Shown here: one piece after another, positions 35,539 through 44,848 of the stretch
How the letters are laid out: each line of letters starts with the position of its first letter
Numbering within the stretch: position 1 is the stretch's first letter
Source: GWF2-38-69 sp965228125
GTDB lineage: Bacteria > Verrucomicrobiota > Lentisphaeria > Victivallales > GWF2-38-69
Length of the DNA stretch: 64,000 bases
NCBI GenBank assembly: GCA_965228125.1
Contig: OZ245791.1
Span: 744,001 to 808,000, forward strand
Direction of reading: 5' to 3'
Program-made: the position numbers and the translations under genes
The notes under the pieces: model-generated
The model's input: only the letters and a program-made list of their open reading frames with translations
What the model was told of the DNA's origin: nothing
Database searches by the model: none

Positions 35539-35720
35539 AAAAGAACAAAGAATCCACCGATACCGAGTATAGCTACTGCCAGCAAGTACATCCAGATACG
35601 ATTCTTCAAGACTGATAAGCTAGGAATTCGCTCTCCAGCTATCATTCTGCAGCTATCCAAACGCAGTTGATTGGCTATCTTCTTTCGTTCAGCCCTGCTT
35701 ATTCTTCTATAATCTCTCAT
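35535..35720 (-). CDS. Small membrane protein, unknown
   Basis: 61 residues: a basic N-terminal half (SRAERKKIANQL) and a single transmembrane helix at about 43-60 (WMYLLAVAILGIGGFFVL). It is coupled to the gene before it by an ATGA overlap (35720-35717), so I consider it real despite its size. Function unknown. Confidence 0.6.
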   Translation of the reverse strand: MRDYRRISRAERKKIANQLRLDSCRMIAGERIPSLSVLKNRIWMYLLAVAILGIGGFFVLF

Positions 35721-36475
35721 AAAGTACCCATTGCCACAAGAATAGTTAAAGAGATTATCATTGCGGCAAATATAACGCCTATTATTAATGGCAAAAATAG
35801 TTTGAACCCAAATTTGAAAAGCTGCGAAAAGGTAGAACTGAAAATATCCGTGGCGGATAACGGCGTAGGAGTCACAAGCTCGTTTAGCACTTTTTCAGGT
35901 ATTTTAAACTTATCCTTACAAATTATGTTTTCTATTCTTGCATGCTCCACAAGTTTATTTGCATCAGATAGTTCAATAGAAAAATCATATTCATTCCACT
36001 TTGATTCATCAATAGCGTCAATTTCATTGATAGAGCTTTGAAGTTTATCCAATGAAGTTAGAAAAACATCTCTCCTGCTTTCTAATTCCTTAGAAGCCTT
36101 AGTAACTTCAGATAGAGTCTCGTTAACACTTCTGAGAACAACGTCCTTTGTTCTTAAATATTCTGCTTTTTTCCCTTTTAGCGCCTTCAACAAATATTTA
36201 TCAGGTTTCTCTCGTTTTTCTTCTTCTCTCACAGGCATTTCACTCTTAGTTTTCAATTCCATAGAAATTTCAGGAGAAGGCTCTTCCACTGATTCAAGCG
36301 ATTCCTGAGAAAATAAAACTTCCTGAGTAGGGATTTTTTCTCCAGTTTCTGTGTTCGCTTCCATTTCGGTTGATGGCTGAATTACCTGTGCTGTTTCATC
36401 CTGTGCCTTTTGTGCCGAAGAGAGTTTGTCTTTTATACTAATCAGTTTGGCTCCAACAAAATTAGATCTGCTCAT
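35717..36475 (-). CDS. Coiled-coil protein with C-terminal membrane anchor, unknown
   Basis: 252 residues from the ATG at 36475, which has AGAGGG just upstream (an in-frame TTG at 36487 does not). The first 100 residues are low-complexity, rich in Glu, Ser, Pro and Thr; residues about 105-160 are charged and helical (ELESRRDVFLTSLDKLQSSI); the last 35 are a hydrophobic helix (FLPLIIGVIFAAMIISLTIL). A tail-anchored or single-pass protein with a large cytoplasmic part is the simplest reading. It overlaps the 61-residue gene by four bases. I do not recognise a family. Confidence 0.65.
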   Translation of the reverse strand: MSRSNFVGAKLISIKDKLSSAQKAQDETAQVIQPSTEMEANTETGEKIPTQEVLFSQESLESVEEPSPEISMELKTKSEMPVREEEKREKPDKYLLKALKGKKAEYLRTKDVVLRSVNETLSEVTKASKELESRRDVFLTSLDKLQSSINEIDAIDESKWNEYDFSIELSDANKLVEHARIENIICKDKFKIPEKVLNELVTPTPLSATDIFSSTFSQLFKFGFKLFLPLIIGVIFAAMIISLTILVAMGTL

Positions 36476-36636
36476 AATCCCTCTCAAATTTAAGAATTGG
36501 CGAATAGCATTTATACTCTTTTATATTTTATCACAGAGAGTTGTATGTCCACTCTTTCAAAACTTGATTTAAAAACAAGTCCAATTATTTTAGAGGCTCT
36601 TTTATCTTCAGTGATTACAAATATGAAAATATTGTT

Positions 36637-36666
36637 TTGTATTTTACTTTAGCTTAAAACTATAAC
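36637..36666 (+). promoter_or_regulatory. Sigma70-type promoter for rpmH
   Basis: TTGTAT (36637-36642) and TATAAC (36661-36666) with an 18-base spacer, 20 bases before the rpmH start. Confidence 0.55.
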
Positions 36667-36685
36667 AAATAAAGGAATAAAGACG

Positions 36686-36820
36686 ATGAAAAGAACTTAT
36701 CAACCATCGGTATTAAAAAGAAAAAGAAAATGTGGATTCAGAGCCAGAATGGCTACAAAAAATGGTAGGCTTGTCATAAAAAGACGCCGTGCTAAGGGCA
36801 GGAAGTCACTATCTCTCTAG
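36686..36820 (+). CDS. rpmH: Ribosomal protein L34
   Basis: 44-residue, very basic 50S protein beginning MKRTYQPSVLKRKRKCGFRA and ending in the RRRAKGRKSLSL tail. AAAGGAAT lies upstream. It heads the conserved rpmH-rnpA-yidD-yidC-jag order. No dnaA or clear cluster of DnaA boxes is found beside it. Confidence 0.97.
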   Translation: MKRTYQPSVLKRKRKCGFRARMATKNGRLVIKRRRAKGRKSLSL

Positions 36821-36874
36821 TTTTAACTTCATGGCTAGTTCCTTTAAAATAGCCGCTCCTTGGTTAATTATTTT

Positions 36875-37273
36875 ATGGACGAGTCTTGTTCACAGTTTAA
36901 GAAGGAGCTTTTTCAATTTGGAGAATCTTCAAAAAAGGAAAATTCTTGCCTGAGATTGAAATCAGAATTTGATGAAACAAAAAACAACTCATCAAAATTC
37001 GTAAGCAGAAGTTTCATATTGCTCTATTCAGAAGCAGCCGATGAAAATCTCAAAATTGGAATAATATGCGGCAGAAAATTCAGCAAAAAAGCTGTAATAA
37101 GGAATCGCGTCAGAAGGATTGTAAAAGAGGCTTTCAGACTCATTAGAAACAGGGTGGGTTTGGCTCATTTGGTTATAATTCCCAGAAGAGGGTCAGAATT
37201 ATTAAAAGCTCAGGACATTCAACACGAACTTATTCGGGCTTTTAAAAAAACAGGTTTATGGAAAGAAGAATAA
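36875..37273 (+). CDS. rnpA: Ribonuclease P protein component
   Basis: Protein subunit of RNase P, assisting 5' processing of tRNAs. The RNR motif is in IRNRVRRIVKEAFR, preceded by IGIICGRKFSKKAV. The ATG at 36875 is chosen over an in-frame TTG at 36860. The product (132 residues) has about 30 Ser/Glu/Lys-rich residues before the usual LRLKSEFD start, an unusual extension. The 3' end overlaps yidD by 16 bases. Confidence 0.93.
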   Translation: MDESCSQFKKELFQFGESSKKENSCLRLKSEFDETKNNSSKFVSRSFILLYSEAADENLKIGIICGRKFSKKAVIRNRVRRIVKEAFRLIRNRVGLAHLVIIPRRGSELLKAQDIQHELIRAFKKTGLWKEE

Positions 37274-37554
37274 CGACGGCAAAAAGAAAAAGCGTTTTAG
37301 CTTATATATTGATCTGGCTTATCAGAGTTTATCAGTATCTCACGCCATGGATGAATTGTTGCCGTTTTTATCCTACCTGCTCTGAGTACTCTGCGGAAGC
37401 TATAGAAAAACATGGGGCAATAATTGGAATAATATTAACTGTATACAGGCTTTTAAGATGCCAACCGTATTGCAAAGCCGGGTTTGACCCCGTCCCTGAA
37501 AAATTTGGATTTAAATTAAAACTGAAAAAGGAATTGAAAGGCGAAAATGTTTAA
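37258..37554 (+). CDS. yidD: Membrane protein insertion efficiency factor YidD
   Basis: Small membrane-associated protein helping insertion of proteins with YidC. LIRVYQYLTPWMNCCRFYPT, CSEYSAEAIEKHGAI and RLLRCQPYCKAGFDPVP match the family, including the conserved Cys residues. 98 residues. Overlaps rnpA (16 bases) and yidC (8 bases), indicating tight co-translation. Confidence 0.95.
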   Translation: MERRITTAKRKSVLAYILIWLIRVYQYLTPWMNCCRFYPTCSEYSAEAIEKHGAIIGIILTVYRLLRCQPYCKAGFDPVPEKFGFKLKLKKELKGENV

Positions 37555-39310
37555 AAATCTGGACAGAAGCTCAGTAATAATTGTTGTTGTGTGCTTAATT
37601 CTCATATTTTCCTGGAGTTATATTTTCGGACCCAGCGGACTAAATATGCTACCGGTTCCAAAGCAGGAAACCACCAAACAGGTCGAATCATCAGCGCCTG
37701 TAGTCCCTCAATCACAAACTTCGGAATCTAAATCAACAAGCAACCTCCCTTCCGAAAGAGAACAGCCATCTTCTCTCCCATTGGCACAAATATCGCAAGA
37801 AGTAAGCAATCTCCCGGAAGAGACCCTTTCTAGCCCTGACAAGTTGATGGATGTATCTTTCAATCTTAACATCGGATGTATATCATCCGTCAAGTTAAAT
37901 GCTATCACTGATGCTTCGGGCAAAAAAAATATTGTATTAAACAACTCTGTAAATCCCGGTGCCCTTGAAATAACAGATGCCAATACCCCATGGACAGTAG
38001 AAAAAATCTATCAACCTATTATCAATAAAGCCGACAGTTCTCTGATGCTCAAAAGAAAAATAAAGAGTGCTGACGGGGAAGAATTTATACTTGAGCAAAA
38101 CTGGAAATTAGATAAAGAATATGTTACTGATTACTCGATAACAATTTATAACCAGGCTCAAGAAAAGCTTAAGTTCAACCAACTTTTTGTTTGGGCTGGT
38201 GGAATCCCTCCTATAGAGTTTGTTTCCGGAGATATTGCAAGAAGTGAATCTCATTTAGTTGACGTGCTCCTTTCTGATAAAAACGATATTCGTTCCTTTA
38301 AAATTGAAGACAAAAATTTCTCTGCTCAAGCAGGGCAAACTGATCCTATCAGATGGGTTGCCATTACAGACAAGTATTTTGCAGACATTTTGAGGCCTCT
38401 AAGTAATGACGGCAATTTTTATGGAGGTAACTACAACACAAGATATGAAGAGAAAGCGACAATCCACAATACAGCAAAAACTTTCTTCGTAGGAACTTCA
38501 GCCGGGATAATAAAAAACGTAAACATCGCTGCCGGAAATTCATCAACATGGAATTTCAAGTATTATTCAGGCCCGAAAGACATAAAGTTATTAGCGTCTT
38601 TTGCCCCAAAAGCCCAATATATAATGCACCTTGCCTTTACAGGGATAGAGACAATTGCACAATGGCTTCTTTACTTCCTGATATTCCTTCATGGATACGT
38701 CGGAAACTACGGCTGGGATATTATCATTCTTACTGTAATAGTTAAACTCGTATTCTGGCCTATTACGCATAAGTCTAATGTCTCAATGAAAAAAATGCAG
38801 AAAATCCAGCCTGCAATAAAAGAACTCAGAGAGAAGTACAAGGAAGATAAACAGAAACTCAATACTAAGATGATGGAGCTTTACAAGAAAGAAGGAGTCA
38901 ATCCACTTGGCGGCTGCCTTCCTATACTTGTTCAGATCCCTGTATTCTTTGCCCTATATTGGACTTTGGACGGAGCTATCGAACTTCGCCACCAATCTTT
39001 TCTTTGGGTCGCAGACCTTACACAACCCGACACTATAGGCCACATATTTTCAATACCCATAAATCCATTGGCGATATTAATGGCTCTTACAATGGTTCTT
39101 CAACAGAAGCTTACCCCTGTAGCCACTGACCCAATGCAAGCAAAAATGATGATGTTAATGCCATTGGTCATGCTCATATTCCTATACAATCTGCCTTCAG
39201 GCCTTACACTTTACTGGACTGTGAGCCAAGTCATAAGTATAATTCAATTGCTGGTTAATATTTATAACGACAAAAAAGAAAAAGCAAAAACCAATCCAAA
39301 AACCGCTTAG
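37547..39310 (+). CDS. yidC: Membrane protein insertase YidC
   Basis: Inserts and folds inner-membrane proteins. An N-terminal transmembrane helix (about 10-28), a large periplasmic domain (about 30-355) and five C-terminal helices. The conserved region VKLVFWPITHKSNVSMKKM with GGCLPILVQIPVFFALY is clear. At 587 residues with the large periplasmic domain it is of the Gram-negative type, an argument for a diderm cell. It overlaps yidD by 8 bases; jag follows by 8. Confidence 0.97.
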   Translation: MFKNLDRSSVIIVVVCLILIFSWSYIFGPSGLNMLPVPKQETTKQVESSAPVVPQSQTSESKSTSNLPSEREQPSSLPLAQISQEVSNLPEETLSSPDKLMDVSFNLNIGCISSVKLNAITDASGKKNIVLNNSVNPGALEITDANTPWTVEKIYQPIINKADSSLMLKRKIKSADGEEFILEQNWKLDKEYVTDYSITIYNQAQEKLKFNQLFVWAGGIPPIEFVSGDIARSESHLVDVLLSDKNDIRSFKIEDKNFSAQAGQTDPIRWVAITDKYFADILRPLSNDGNFYGGNYNTRYEEKATIHNTAKTFFVGTSAGIIKNVNIAAGNSSTWNFKYYSGPKDIKLLASFAPKAQYIMHLAFTGIETIAQWLLYFLIFLHGYVGNYGWDIIILTVIVKLVFWPITHKSNVSMKKMQKIQPAIKELREKYKEDKQKLNTKMMELYKKEGVNPLGGCLPILVQIPVFFALYWTLDGAIELRHQSFLWVADLTQPDTIGHIFSIPINPLAILMALTMVLQQKLTPVATDPMQAKMMMLMPLVMLIFLYNLPSGLTLYWTVSQVISIIQLLVNIYNDKKEKAKTNPKTA

Positions 39311-39318
39311 GAGAAAAA

Positions 39319-39957
39319 ATGACAGAAATAACTGAAAAACTGGAGAAGTCAGGAAAAGTTCTAGCCACAATGCTTGATTACCTTGGACTCAAAGCTGATG
39401 TATCTGTAAAAGAAATTGACGGAAAATCCGTTCTGGCTACAGACTCAGAAGATGCCGGACGCATTATAGGCAAAAGAGGACTGACATTACAAAGTTTGGA
39501 ATTGCTGATCAACAGAATAGCAACTAAAAACGATAACGAGTGTCCATGGATAACTATTAATGTGGACGGTTATTCATCATCCAGAAGAAGAGAAAAACCC
39601 AAATATAGAGAAGAAAGGAGTCACGGAAATTTCGGAAGAGAGAGAGGCTCATTTTCAAGACCTAGAAGAGAACGTTCAGATCGTGGCGACCGCCCAAGAA
39701 ATCCCCGCTTTGAAGATTCGATTGATGAAACAGAAAGTCTTACAAAACTGGCCTTAGATTCAGCTAAAGAGGTTAAAAGATGGGGTGATTCGGTTACGCT
39801 CAGATCCATGAATTCCCATGACAGAAGAATAGTCCATGTCGCACTAAAAGATGACCCTGAAATAAGAACTGAAAGCCTTTCTGTGGATGGCTCTGAAAAT
39901 CTGAAGAATATCGTTATCTCACTCAATAAAAGCAGTGAAACTTCTCAGAAAGATTGA
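39319..39957 (+). CDS. jag: KH/R3H RNA-binding protein Jag (KhpB) with Arg-rich linker
   Basis: Partner of KhpA in RNA binding and cell-envelope control in other bacteria. The KH domain is at about residues 38-85 (DAGRIIGKRGLTLQSLELL), followed by an Arg/Gly/Ser/Glu-rich linker (about 88-136, with repeated RRER, RGD and GRERG pieces), then the C-terminal R3H domain (NSHDRRIVHVAL). The N-terminal Jag_N domain seems to be missing. 212 residues. mnmE, often next in this cluster, is absent; tRNA-Pro follows. Confidence 0.9.
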   Translation: MTEITEKLEKSGKVLATMLDYLGLKADVSVKEIDGKSVLATDSEDAGRIIGKRGLTLQSLELLINRIATKNDNECPWITINVDGYSSSRRREKPKYREERSHGNFGRERGSFSRPRRERSDRGDRPRNPRFEDSIDETESLTKLALDSAKEVKRWGDSVTLRSMNSHDRRIVHVALKDDPEIRTESLSVDGSENLKNIVISLNKSSETSQKD

Positions 39958-40010
39958 TTTAGGTTTTAATTTCATTTAAACTTATACATTGTTTCGATAT
40001 CACTCTAACT

Positions 40011-40088
40011 CGGGGCGTGGCTCAGTCTGGCTAGAGCGCTGCGTTCGGGACGCAGAGGCCGGAGGTTCAAATCCTCTCGCCCCGACCA
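40011..40088 (+). tRNA. tRNA-Pro(CGG)
   Basis: Acceptor arms CGGGGCG and CGCCCCG pair; the anticodon loop TTCGGGA gives CGG at 40046-40048; CCA is encoded at 40086-40088. Confidence 0.96.
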
Positions 40089-40141
40089 TTCTTTCAGTTA
40101 ATTTTATATTGTTCTGGAATTTATATAGGGGAAATAATTGT

Positions 40142-41578
40142 ATGGGATTATTTAGAAAGACGAATTTCGATTCACTACAGCAAACTGCGAAAAATACTGA
40201 GATGAAACGTACCCTCCAGTGGTACGATTTGATAATTCTCGGGGTTGGAGTGATAGTCGGGACAGGAATATTTGTTCTAACCGGAATAGGCGCCGCAAAA
40301 TATGCCGGCCCTGGAATGACCCTTTCTTTTATATTCGCCGGACTTACCTGCACGCTTGTAGCTTTGGCTTATTCTGAGCTTACATCCATGATTTCTGTCA
40401 CTGGCAGCGTATATACATACACTTACGCTATTTTTGGAGAAATCCTCGCATGGATAGTCGGGTGGGCATTGGTTCTTGAGTACTCTCTAGCCGCTGCTGT
40501 GGTCTCCGCAGGCTGGTCCGGATACGTAACAATGACATTGAAACAATTTGGGATAGTTATACCTCAATCCATTACTACTCCAATTTGCAGTGGAGGGATT
40601 ATAGACCTTCCTGGAGCTTTAATCATAGCTTTCATTACAGTTCTGCTAGTGCTTGGAACAAGAGAAAGTGTAAAGATCTCAAGATTCCTGGTGGCTATTA
40701 AACTCGGAGCTGTCTTCATCTTCTTGCTTCTTGCCACGCCTAAAGTAAATGTTTCCAATTGGATTCCATTTCTACCGTATGGAGTAAATGGCATTTTCAC
40801 AGGAGCATCTTTTGCATTCCTTTCATATTTAGGTTTTGATATTCTCTCAAATGCAGCAGAAGAAACAGTTAATCCACAAAAAAATCTTCCCATAGGTATT
40901 ATTGGGTCACTGGTAGTGGTAACGATTCTATATGTAGTTGTTTCAGCTGTTATGACAGGCGTTGTAAAGTACACAGACTTAAACACTCCGGCTCCTGTTT
41001 CTCTTGTGTTGGACAGAATTGGCTATCACTTCGGAGCTGCCATAGTAGGAACTGGAATTATATTTGGGCTAACTACAGTAATTCTAGTTTGTCTTTACGC
41101 TCAAAGCAGGCTGTTCTTAGCTATGAGCCGCGATGGATTAATACCTACTAAACTTTGTAAAATCCACCCAAGGTTTAAAACGCCCTATATTATATCGATT
41201 GGAAGCGGTGTTGTTATCATATTTGCAGAATCAATTCTACCTGTTTCTTTAATAGCCGAGCTGATAAACATTGGCACTTTGTTTGCTTTCCTTCTCGCCT
41301 CGGCAGGAATTTTCGCTCTCCGAATCAACAGGCCTGACCTGGAAAGGCCATTTAAGTGCCCTATCCCATTTGTCATAATGCCCTTGGCTGTGATATGCTG
41401 CGCGTATCTAATGTATAAATTAGATCCGCTTACATGGAAGTTCTTCATATATTGGACTATAGCCGGACTGGTAATATATTTGATGTACGGCTATTGGAAT
41501 AGCAGGCTATACAGGGCAGAAAAAATAGGCGAGCTTAAAGGCATTGTCCAAAGGATCAAAGATAGAAACAACAGCTAA
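40142..41578 (+). CDS. APC-family amino-acid permease
   Basis: Inner-membrane amino-acid/polyamine transporter with about 12 to 13 transmembrane helices. IILGVGVIVGTGIFVLTG near residue 35 is the substrate-binding helix 1 motif, and the SFAFLSYLGFDILSNAAEE segment resembles cationic amino-acid transporters (YfnA/CAT type). The frame runs back through tRNA-Pro, but the start at 40142 (MGLFRKTNFD) has AGGGGAA upstream and is clear of the tRNA. 478 residues. Substrate not determinable. Confidence 0.92.
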   Translation: MGLFRKTNFDSLQQTAKNTEMKRTLQWYDLIILGVGVIVGTGIFVLTGIGAAKYAGPGMTLSFIFAGLTCTLVALAYSELTSMISVTGSVYTYTYAIFGEILAWIVGWALVLEYSLAAAVVSAGWSGYVTMTLKQFGIVIPQSITTPICSGGIIDLPGALIIAFITVLLVLGTRESVKISRFLVAIKLGAVFIFLLLATPKVNVSNWIPFLPYGVNGIFTGASFAFLSYLGFDILSNAAEETVNPQKNLPIGIIGSLVVVTILYVVVSAVMTGVVKYTDLNTPAPVSLVLDRIGYHFGAAIVGTGIIFGLTTVILVCLYAQSRLFLAMSRDGLIPTKLCKIHPRFKTPYIISIGSGVVIIFAESILPVSLIAELINIGTLFAFLLASAGIFALRINRPDLERPFKCPIPFVIMPLAVICCAYLMYKLDPLTWKFFIYWTIAGLVIYLMYGYWNSRLYRAEKIGELKGIVQRIKDRNNS

Positions 41579-41586
41579 TACAAATT

Positions 41587-41623
41587 AAAGCATAAAACAC
41601 TTGTTTAAAGTGTCTTATGCTTT
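41587..41623. terminator. Bidirectional terminator between the permease gene and valS
   Basis: A 16-position stem (41587-41602 with 41608-41623, one mismatch) with a five-base loop between two convergent genes. T tracts are short on both sides. Confidence 0.65.
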
Positions 41624-41646
41624 AATTCTCTAGTTACGCTCACAAC

Positions 41647-44313
41647 TCATGAGTTAAATACATTTAGCGTGTCGCAAACAGAAACAAGCTTAGACTCAAG
41701 TTCAGCTAAATGCCCTCTGGCACTCTCCACAACCTCAGTTGCCGCACCATTGATAAATTTCGGGTTAGAGAGCTTCGCCTTTGACCCGGCTATCCAGCCT
41801 TCAAGTTCTTTTTTCTGTTTGTTTAATTTAGCTATTTCGGTTGGAATATCTACAGCATCTTTAAGAGGCAAATAAAGAGTTCCAAATGAAAGGATACTCG
41901 ATGGAGCCGGGCCTTCGAAAGAGCTGTCAGAGTTAATCGCGACACTTTCAGCATTAAGCATAGCTTTTATTATTTGCTCTTGAGAGAAAATGAAATCAGA
42001 AATGCGTTTATCATCGGTCTTTAAATTGAAGTTCAACTTTTTGGAAGGGGGAATATTATACATCGCCCTCATGTTCCTTCCGGCTTTTATAAGCTCAAAC
42101 TTTGATTCGACAACTGCTATCAAAGAAGAATTTTCGATAGCTTTGCCCAATGCTGTATTTTCCAAAGTCGATGGATATGAGACAAACATAATAGTCTCCT
42201 CCGAAGCTATAAAACCCATAAAATGAGCTAATTCTTCAGTAATAAACGGCATAAATGGGTGCAGAAGCTTGAGGATATTGAACAGTACATAATCCAAAAC
42301 ACTAAGTGTTATTTCTTTTTCTTCGCCTCCGCCGTAAATTCTGCTCTTGGATGATTCTATATACCAGTCACAGAACTCATTCCAGATAAAATTATACAAT
42401 TCCTGAGTAGCAAACTGAAAGTTAAATTTTTCCAGATTGGTGTTCACTGAATTGATCACCGCATTCAGCCTGGAAATAATCCATTTGTCGTCACCGCTGA
42501 GTTTCGACAAATCAACATTTTCCAGATTATTGAAACTTTGAGTTGTGTCTCCGTGCATCTGTCTAAATCTGCAGGCATTCCATATTTTATTTGCAAAATT
42601 TCTGCCGAGTTCGCACTTCTCATTGCTGTATCTGATATCAAGCCCGACCGGCGCTATGTAAATAATAGAGAATCTTAGGGCATCAGCTCCATAGTTAGCA
42701 ATCACCGCCAAAGGATCGGGAGAGTTGCCAAGAGATTTACTTAATTTTCTTCCTTGGGCATCTCTTATAATACTGGTGAAATATACGTTGCTAAATGGAA
42801 TTTTCCCTTTGAATTCCAAACCTGCCATAATCATTCTGGCGACCCAGAAAAATATTATATCAGGCCCTGTTACCAGATCGCATGTAGGATAGAAATATTC
42901 CTGTTCTTCAGTGTTTTCAGGCCAGCCCATGATAGAAAAAGGCCATAGCCATGAGCTAAACCACGTGTCAAGCACATCTTCGTCCTGTTTCCATTTATCC
43001 GGTTCTGAAGGTGCCTCCATTCCTACATATAGTTCACCTGTTTGGATATTAGTCCATGCAGGAATCCTGTGCCCCCACCATATCTGACGACTGATACACC
43101 AATCCTGAATATTTTCCATCCAATTAAAATAAACCTTCGACCATCTGTCAGGGTAGAAGTTGATCTCTTTTGAGCGTACAGCTTCGATAGCAGGTTTGGC
43201 GAGTTCTTTCATATTTACAAACCACTGTTCGCTAACTCTTGGCTCTACCGGCACATTTCCTCTTTCTGAATACCCGACATTATGCCTATGGTTTTCTACT
43301 TTAACTAAAAGCTGCAATTCCTCCATCATGAACAATACTTTTTTTCTGCATGCAAAGCGTTCAAGTCCTACAAAGTCCTTACCTGCATTCTCGTTCATAG
43401 TAGCATCGTCATTCATAATATTTAGAATTTCCAATCCGTGTTTCTTGCCTACTATGAAATCATTCGGGTCATGTGCAGGAGTGATTTTAAGGCAACCTGT
43501 TCCAAAAGCAGGGTCAGCAAGTTCATCAGCGATAATAGGGATTTTTCTCTCAGTTAACGGTAGGTTTACTGTCTTGCCTACTAAATGTTTATATCTCTCA
43601 TCATTGGGATTGACAGCTACTGCGCTATCGCCCAACATTGTCTCTGGCCTGGTAGTAGCTATTTCTACATAACCTGAACCGTCGCTAAGAGGATATTTAA
43701 AGTGATAGAAAGCTCCGTTAACCTCTTGGTGAATCACTTCTTCATCAGAAAGGGCTGTTCTGGAAACAGGGCACCAGTTAATCATCCTGACACCCTTATA
43801 AATATAACCTTTACTATAAAGTTCCACAAAGACCTTTTTTACAGCGTTGCTCAGACCCTCGTCAAGAGTAAACCTCTCACGATCCCAATCGCAGGAACAT
43901 CCAAGTTTTTTTAGCTGTTCGATAATTGTACCGCCGTATTCTTTCTTCCATTCCCAAACTCTTTCAATAAATTTTTCTCTGCCAAGATCCCTTCTGCTTT
44001 TGCCATCTTTCTCTCGCAGCATCTTCTCAACGCGGCTTTCTGTAGCTATACCGGCATGATCAGTACCGGGAAACCAACACACCGAATACCCCTGCATTCT
44101 TCTCCATCGTATAAGAATGTCCTGAAGAGTATTATTTAGAACATGCCCCAAAGTCAGAATACCTGTTATGTTCGGCGGAGGTATAACTATCGAATAAGGC
44201 TTCTTGCTATTATCTATTTCTCCCTTGAAATACCCTCTTTCTTTCCATATTGAAAACCATTTAGACTCAACTTCAGATGGTTCATATGCTTTTGGTATAG
44301 AATTTGAACTCAT
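41647..44313 (-). CDS. valS: Valine-tRNA ligase
   Basis: Class I synthetase with editing. HIGH-type motif in PPNITGILTLGHVLNN, KMSKS-type in GRKLSKSLGNSPDP, CP1 editing domain with ATTRPETMLGDSAVAVNP, and a C-terminal coiled coil (AKLNKQKKELEGWIAGSKAKL). 888 residues, full length. It lies alone downstream of the rpmB terminator. No T-box leader is visible in the 90 bases before it. Confidence 0.98.
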   Translation of the reverse strand: MSSNSIPKAYEPSEVESKWFSIWKERGYFKGEIDNSKKPYSIVIPPPNITGILTLGHVLNNTLQDILIRWRRMQGYSVCWFPGTDHAGIATESRVEKMLREKDGKSRRDLGREKFIERVWEWKKEYGGTIIEQLKKLGCSCDWDRERFTLDEGLSNAVKKVFVELYSKGYIYKGVRMINWCPVSRTALSDEEVIHQEVNGAFYHFKYPLSDGSGYVEIATTRPETMLGDSAVAVNPNDERYKHLVGKTVNLPLTERKIPIIADELADPAFGTGCLKITPAHDPNDFIVGKKHGLEILNIMNDDATMNENAGKDFVGLERFACRKKVLFMMEELQLLVKVENHRHNVGYSERGNVPVEPRVSEQWFVNMKELAKPAIEAVRSKEINFYPDRWSKVYFNWMENIQDWCISRQIWWGHRIPAWTNIQTGELYVGMEAPSEPDKWKQDEDVLDTWFSSWLWPFSIMGWPENTEEQEYFYPTCDLVTGPDIIFFWVARMIMAGLEFKGKIPFSNVYFTSIIRDAQGRKLSKSLGNSPDPLAVIANYGADALRFSIIYIAPVGLDIRYSNEKCELGRNFANKIWNACRFRQMHGDTTQSFNNLENVDLSKLSGDDKWIISRLNAVINSVNTNLEKFNFQFATQELYNFIWNEFCDWYIESSKSRIYGGGEEKEITLSVLDYVLFNILKLLHPFMPFITEELAHFMGFIASEETIMFVSYPSTLENTALGKAIENSSLIAVVESKFELIKAGRNMRAMYNIPPSKKLNFNLKTDDKRISDFIFSQEQIIKAMLNAESVAINSDSSFEGPAPSSILSFGTLYLPLKDAVDIPTEIAKLNKQKKELEGWIAGSKAKLSNPKFINGAATEVVESARGHLAELESKLVSVCDTLNVFNS

Positions 44314-44345
44314 TTTGTCTTTCCGTGATTAAATAAGATTTAAGA

Positions 44346-44377
44346 TAAAAAAAAAGCAGTCAGATAAACCGACTGCC
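44346..44377 (-). terminator. Terminator of rpmB
   Basis: On the minus strand GCAGTC (44376-44371) pairs with GACTGC (44361-44356), followed by nine T residues (44355-44347). Confidence 0.9.
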
Positions 44378-44404
44378 CTACTTCCAAAAACAAAACAACT
44401 ATTT

Positions 44405-44632
44405 TTAAGCTTTTTGAACTTTGCCTGAACGGATACAAGCAGTACAAACTTTTATTCTCTTGACATTACCATCAACAGAAGCTCTTGTCACCTGAAGATT
44501 TGGCTTAAAAATCCTCTTGTTGCTTTTTACAACGTGCATGCCAATTCCGCCCTTCTTCTTAGCCAAACCTTTTCTAATAATAGATCCGCCAACAACTTTA
44601 GTCTTTCCGCAGACATCGCAAACTGTGCTCAT
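44405..44632 (-). CDS. rpmB: Ribosomal protein L28, zinc-binding form
   Basis: 50S protein of 75 residues. It keeps two Cys pairs, CDVCGK near the start and CTACIR near the end, typical of the zinc-ribbon (C+) form of L28. Followed by its own strong terminator; tRNA-Lys is 46 bases upstream. Confidence 0.97.
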   Translation of the reverse strand: MSTVCDVCGKTKVVGGSIIRKGLAKKKGGIGMHVVKSNKRIFKPNLQVTRASVDGNVKRIKVCTACIRSGKVQKA

Positions 44633-44678
44633 TTGTACTCCTTAAACCGAATATGTATAATCTAAATTTTTTTCGAGT

Positions 44679-44754
44679 TGGTGGGCTTGCTGGGATTCGA
44701 ACCCAGGACCCCCTGCTTAAAAGGCAGGTGCATCTACCGCTGAGCTACAAGCCC
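44679..44754 (-). tRNA. tRNA-Lys(UUU)
   Basis: Acceptor arms GGGCTTG and CAAGCCC, anticodon loop CTTTTAA giving TTT, discriminator A and encoded CCA (44681-44679). Length 76. Confidence 0.97.
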
Positions 44755-44848
44755 GAAAAAACAGAGTCATTAAGATAGTAAAATTAAGTGAGTAGTCAAG
44801 CTGATATTCGAAATATTTAGTTTTTTTTCAGTATAGTGTTTTATAGCA

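Noticed and set aside
36544..36651. 35-codon frame upstream of rpmH
   Set aside because: No convincing ribosome site, and it overlaps the rpmH promoter; nothing supports coding.
36488..36685. Replication origin next to rpmH
   Set aside because: No dnaA and only one imperfect DnaA-box-like stretch (near 36527); the gap is better explained by a promoter.
44314..44404. T-box leader for valS
   Set aside because: The hairpin there is the rpmB terminator; no T-box motif or specifier stem fits in the short space.
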